A DNA stretch of 64,000 nt, from the NCBI RefSeq assembly GCF_900637305.1, contig NZ_LR134365.1, forward strand, positions 2,162,501-2,226,500. The letters are read 5' to 3'. The position numbers and the translations under genes are program-made. The notes beneath the pieces are model-generated. The model did not search any database and had not been told where the DNA came from. It saw only the letters and a list, made by a program, of their open reading frames with translations. This DNA comes from Cardiobacterium hominis. Lineage in GTDB: Bacteria > Pseudomonadota > Gammaproteobacteria > Cardiobacteriales > Cardiobacteriaceae. Of the stretch, positions 62,437 to 64,000 are shown in pieces; position 1 is the stretch's first letter, and the number at the start of each line of letters is the position of its first letter.

Positions 62437-62536
62437 TAGCCCCGAAAGCCTCATACGGTGTTGCGCCGTCTCGCCGTACAACCGCTTACTGTCTTCGACC
62501 GCGCGCCTTGTCTGAGGCTTTCGGTGTATCGCTATA
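62437..62536. repeat. TATAGC-ended Correia-like element (C), 100 bp, inverted relative to B
   Basis: TAGCCCCGAAAGCCTCATAC at the left and GAGGCTTTCGGTGTATCGCT at the right. The reverse complement matches element B over almost the whole length (GACAAGGCGCG, GAAGACAGTAAGC, GTACGGCGAGACGG). Fills the gap between uvrB and the DASS transporter gene. Confidence 0.8.
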
Positions 62537-62582
62537 TAACCCGCCGCCCGTTTGCAGCGCGGGTTTGCGTGACCACACGCAC

Positions 62583-62611
62583 AAAAAAGCCGGGACAATC
62601 CCGGCTTTTTC
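62583..62611. terminator. Bidirectional terminator between uvrB and the DASS gene
   Basis: GCCGGGA-CAA-TCCCGGC with A-run on the left and TTTTTC on the right; suits both converging genes. Confidence 0.85.
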
Positions 62612-62622
62612 GCATCCTACCA

Positions 62623-64000
62623 TCAGTAATAGCCCATAACCTTCCACCAGACGAGGCCGACGGCGATCCACACGGTGAAATTGACGATGCTGGTGACAAA
62701 GCCCGCCTTCCACCATTCGCCGAGGGTGGCGTAGTTGGAGCTGAAGATGACTGGCGCGGTACCGGTGGCATAGTGGGTCAGGCTCATCATCAGGTTGCCA
62801 GCGGCGGCGAGAATGAGGCCAAAGAGCAGCGGCGGCGCGCCGAGGGCGATGCCCGCACCATAGAAAGCGACGAGCATGGCGGAGATGTGCGCGGTGGTGC
62901 TGGCGAAGAAGTAATGCGCGTAGAGGTAGATGAGCGCGAGCAGAATCATCGCGGTGTAGCCGCCAAGGCCAAGGGTGGCGATGCCTCCCTGGATCTGATT
63001 GGCGAAGTAGCCGATGACGCCGAGCTTGTTGAGAAATTCGGCCATCATCACCAGCGCGCCGAACCAGATGAGCGTATCCCACGAGCTTTTTTCACTGGTG
63101 ACGTCGCCCCAGTCGAGCACGCCGCTGATGAGGAGGATGGCGACGCCGAGGAAGGCAGTGCTGGTCGGGTTCAGTTTCAACGCTGCCACACCGCTGAGGC
63201 GGAAGGGAATATCCGCCCAGAGTGCGAGCAGGAGGATGAAGACGCCGATCATCCACCATTCATCGCGCCGCACCTTGCCGAGTGCAGCAAGTTTTTCGCG
63301 GGCGAAGCGGGCCGCGTCCGGCGTTTCCTTGATTTCCGGCGGAAAGAAAAGGTAGAGCAGCAGCGGCATCAGCAGGATGCAGGCCATGCCGGGGATGAAC
63401 ATGGCAACCGCCCAGGTGGTCCAGTCCATGTGGAAATGGGTACCCATGACGTCATTGATGGCGCTGACCACCAGCGGGTTCGGCGCAGTGGCGGTGATAA
63501 ACATCCCGGAGGTAATGGGGTTGGAGTTGAAGTTCACCAGCGCGAGATAGCGGCCGATTTTGCCCTGCGTGCCTTTTTCTGGCGTGGAATCGAAGGCGGT
63601 GGCGATGGACTTCATGATGGGGTGGATGATGCCGCCGCCGCGCGCGGTGTTGGAGGGGGTTATTGGTGCTAGCACCGTTTCGGAAAGTGCGAGGGCGTAG
63701 GCGATACCAAGGGTGCGTTTGCCAAAGAGGGCGATGAAGTAATAGCCGATGCGCTCGCCAAGACCGGTCTTAATAACGCCACGCGCAATCAGGATGGAGA
63801 TGACGATCAGCCAGATGAGCGGGTTGGAGAAGGACGATAGCGCATCCTTGATCGCTTGGTTGGCGGGTTTGGCGGCGTCTGGAGCGACAGTCACGCCGGT
63901 AATGGCGACTAGCGCCACGGCGATGATGGAAACCGCGCCAAGCGGCAGCGCCTTGCCGATAATAGCGGCGATGGTGCCGACGAACAACGCCAGCAGATGC
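62623..64000 (-). CDS. DASS-family divalent anion:Na+ symporter (partial, N-terminus outside window)
   Basis: The minus-strand frame is open to the right window edge (HLLALFVGTIAAIIG at the edge), so an N-terminal part is missing; starting at the TTG near 63987 would be wrong. Visible: GAVSIIAVALVAITGVTVAP, LIWLIVISILIARGVIKTGL, ETVLAPITPSNTARGGGIIH with the DASS substrate loop SNT, LVNFNSNPITSGMFITATAP, and the second SNT-like repeat TTAHISAMLVAFYGAG followed by LMMSLTHYATGTAPVIFSS. Twelve or more membrane segments. Members carry malate, 2-oxoglutarate, citrate or tartrate; the exact substrate is unknown. Confidence 0.92.
   Translation of the reverse strand, partial: HLLALFVGTIAAIIGKALPLGAVSIIAVALVAITGVTVAPDAAKPANQAIKDALSSFSNPLIWLIVISILIARGVIKTGLGERIGYYFIALFGKRTLGIAYALALSETVLAPITPSNTARGGGIIHPIMKSIATAFDSTPEKGTQGKIGRYLALVNFNSNPITSGMFITATAPNPLVVSAINDVMGTHFHMDWTTWAVAMFIPGMACILLMPLLLYLFFPPEIKETPDAARFAREKLAALGKVRRDEWWMIGVFILLLALWADIPFRLSGVAALKLNPTSTAFLGVAILLISGVLDWGDVTSEKSSWDTLIWFGALVMMAEFLNKLGVIGYFANQIQGGIATLGLGGYTAMILLALIYLYAHYFFASTTAHISAMLVAFYGAGIALGAPPLLFGLILAAAGNLMMSLTHYATGTAPVIFSSNYATLGEWWKAGFVTSIVNFTVWIAVGLVWWKVMGYY

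Noticed and set aside
57557-62598. Short frames sharing an IAIHRKPQTRR-type peptide at 57.6 and 62.4 kb
   Set aside because: The shared peptide comes from translating the Correia-like elements B and C; it is not a gene family.

Overview
The window is a GC-rich (roughly 60%) piece of a proteobacterial chromosome. Host gene content (split carA and carB, sbcCD, glpFK, uvrB, hemF, cutA, a ctpA-type protease, a TpsB transporter) and many short palindromic repeats fit a Cardiobacterium-like gammaproteobacterium or a Neisseriaceae relative. That placement is inference; no rRNA or other decisive marker is present.

Layout. 1-3490: the 5' part of a two-partner-secretion transporter, then a decayed island with an orphan HicB antitoxin and a tyrosine integrase pseudogene carrying three in-frame stops. 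3975-8843: sbcC, sbcD and an NlpE-like lipoprotein, with palindromic elements inserted inside sbcC and over the sbcD start. 9013-13953: carB, then a translationally coupled AAA ATPase / DUF4276 pair (possible defence module). 14368-15354: an orphan ABC substrate-binding protein.

About 15.4-51.3 kb: one complete-looking transposable (Mu/B3-type) prophage. Nearly all its genes lie on the minus strand, in four blocks. Read 5' to 3' on that strand they are tail (51.1-40.3 kb), lysis plus head (40.2-27.7 kb), repressor plus early genes with transposases A and B, Gam, GemA and Mor (27.0-17.7 kb), and a com/'mom-like' module (17.5-15.5 kb). Mu itself runs early-lysis-head-tail-mom, so the blocks are reordered. 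Four copies of AAATCCCAAACCAGTCTAA sit just upstream of the tail, lysis, protease and com operons, the places where Mu has its late promoters P(P), P(lys), P(I) and P(mom). The single Mor/C-family protein is the likely activator. The com operon encodes a Com-like zinc knuckle, a 45-aa protein, an ABC-ATPase/GNAT fusion and a formyltransferase-fold enzyme, and is the best candidate for an unusual DNA-modification system. An independent plus-strand small RNA with its own terminator, resembling the P1 c4 / P4 CI antisense RNAs, lies between the F-like and G-like head genes.

51.4-64 kb: host genes cutA, hemF, a LeuE-type exporter, a GrpB-family protein, carA, a C-terminal processing protease, glpF, glpK, uvrB and the 3' part of a DASS-family anion transporter. 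Several families of miniature palindromic elements (TATAGC-ended Correia-like; GGGCGTTTTGACAATT-ended; GC-rich REP-like) fill the intergenic spaces on both sides of the prophage.
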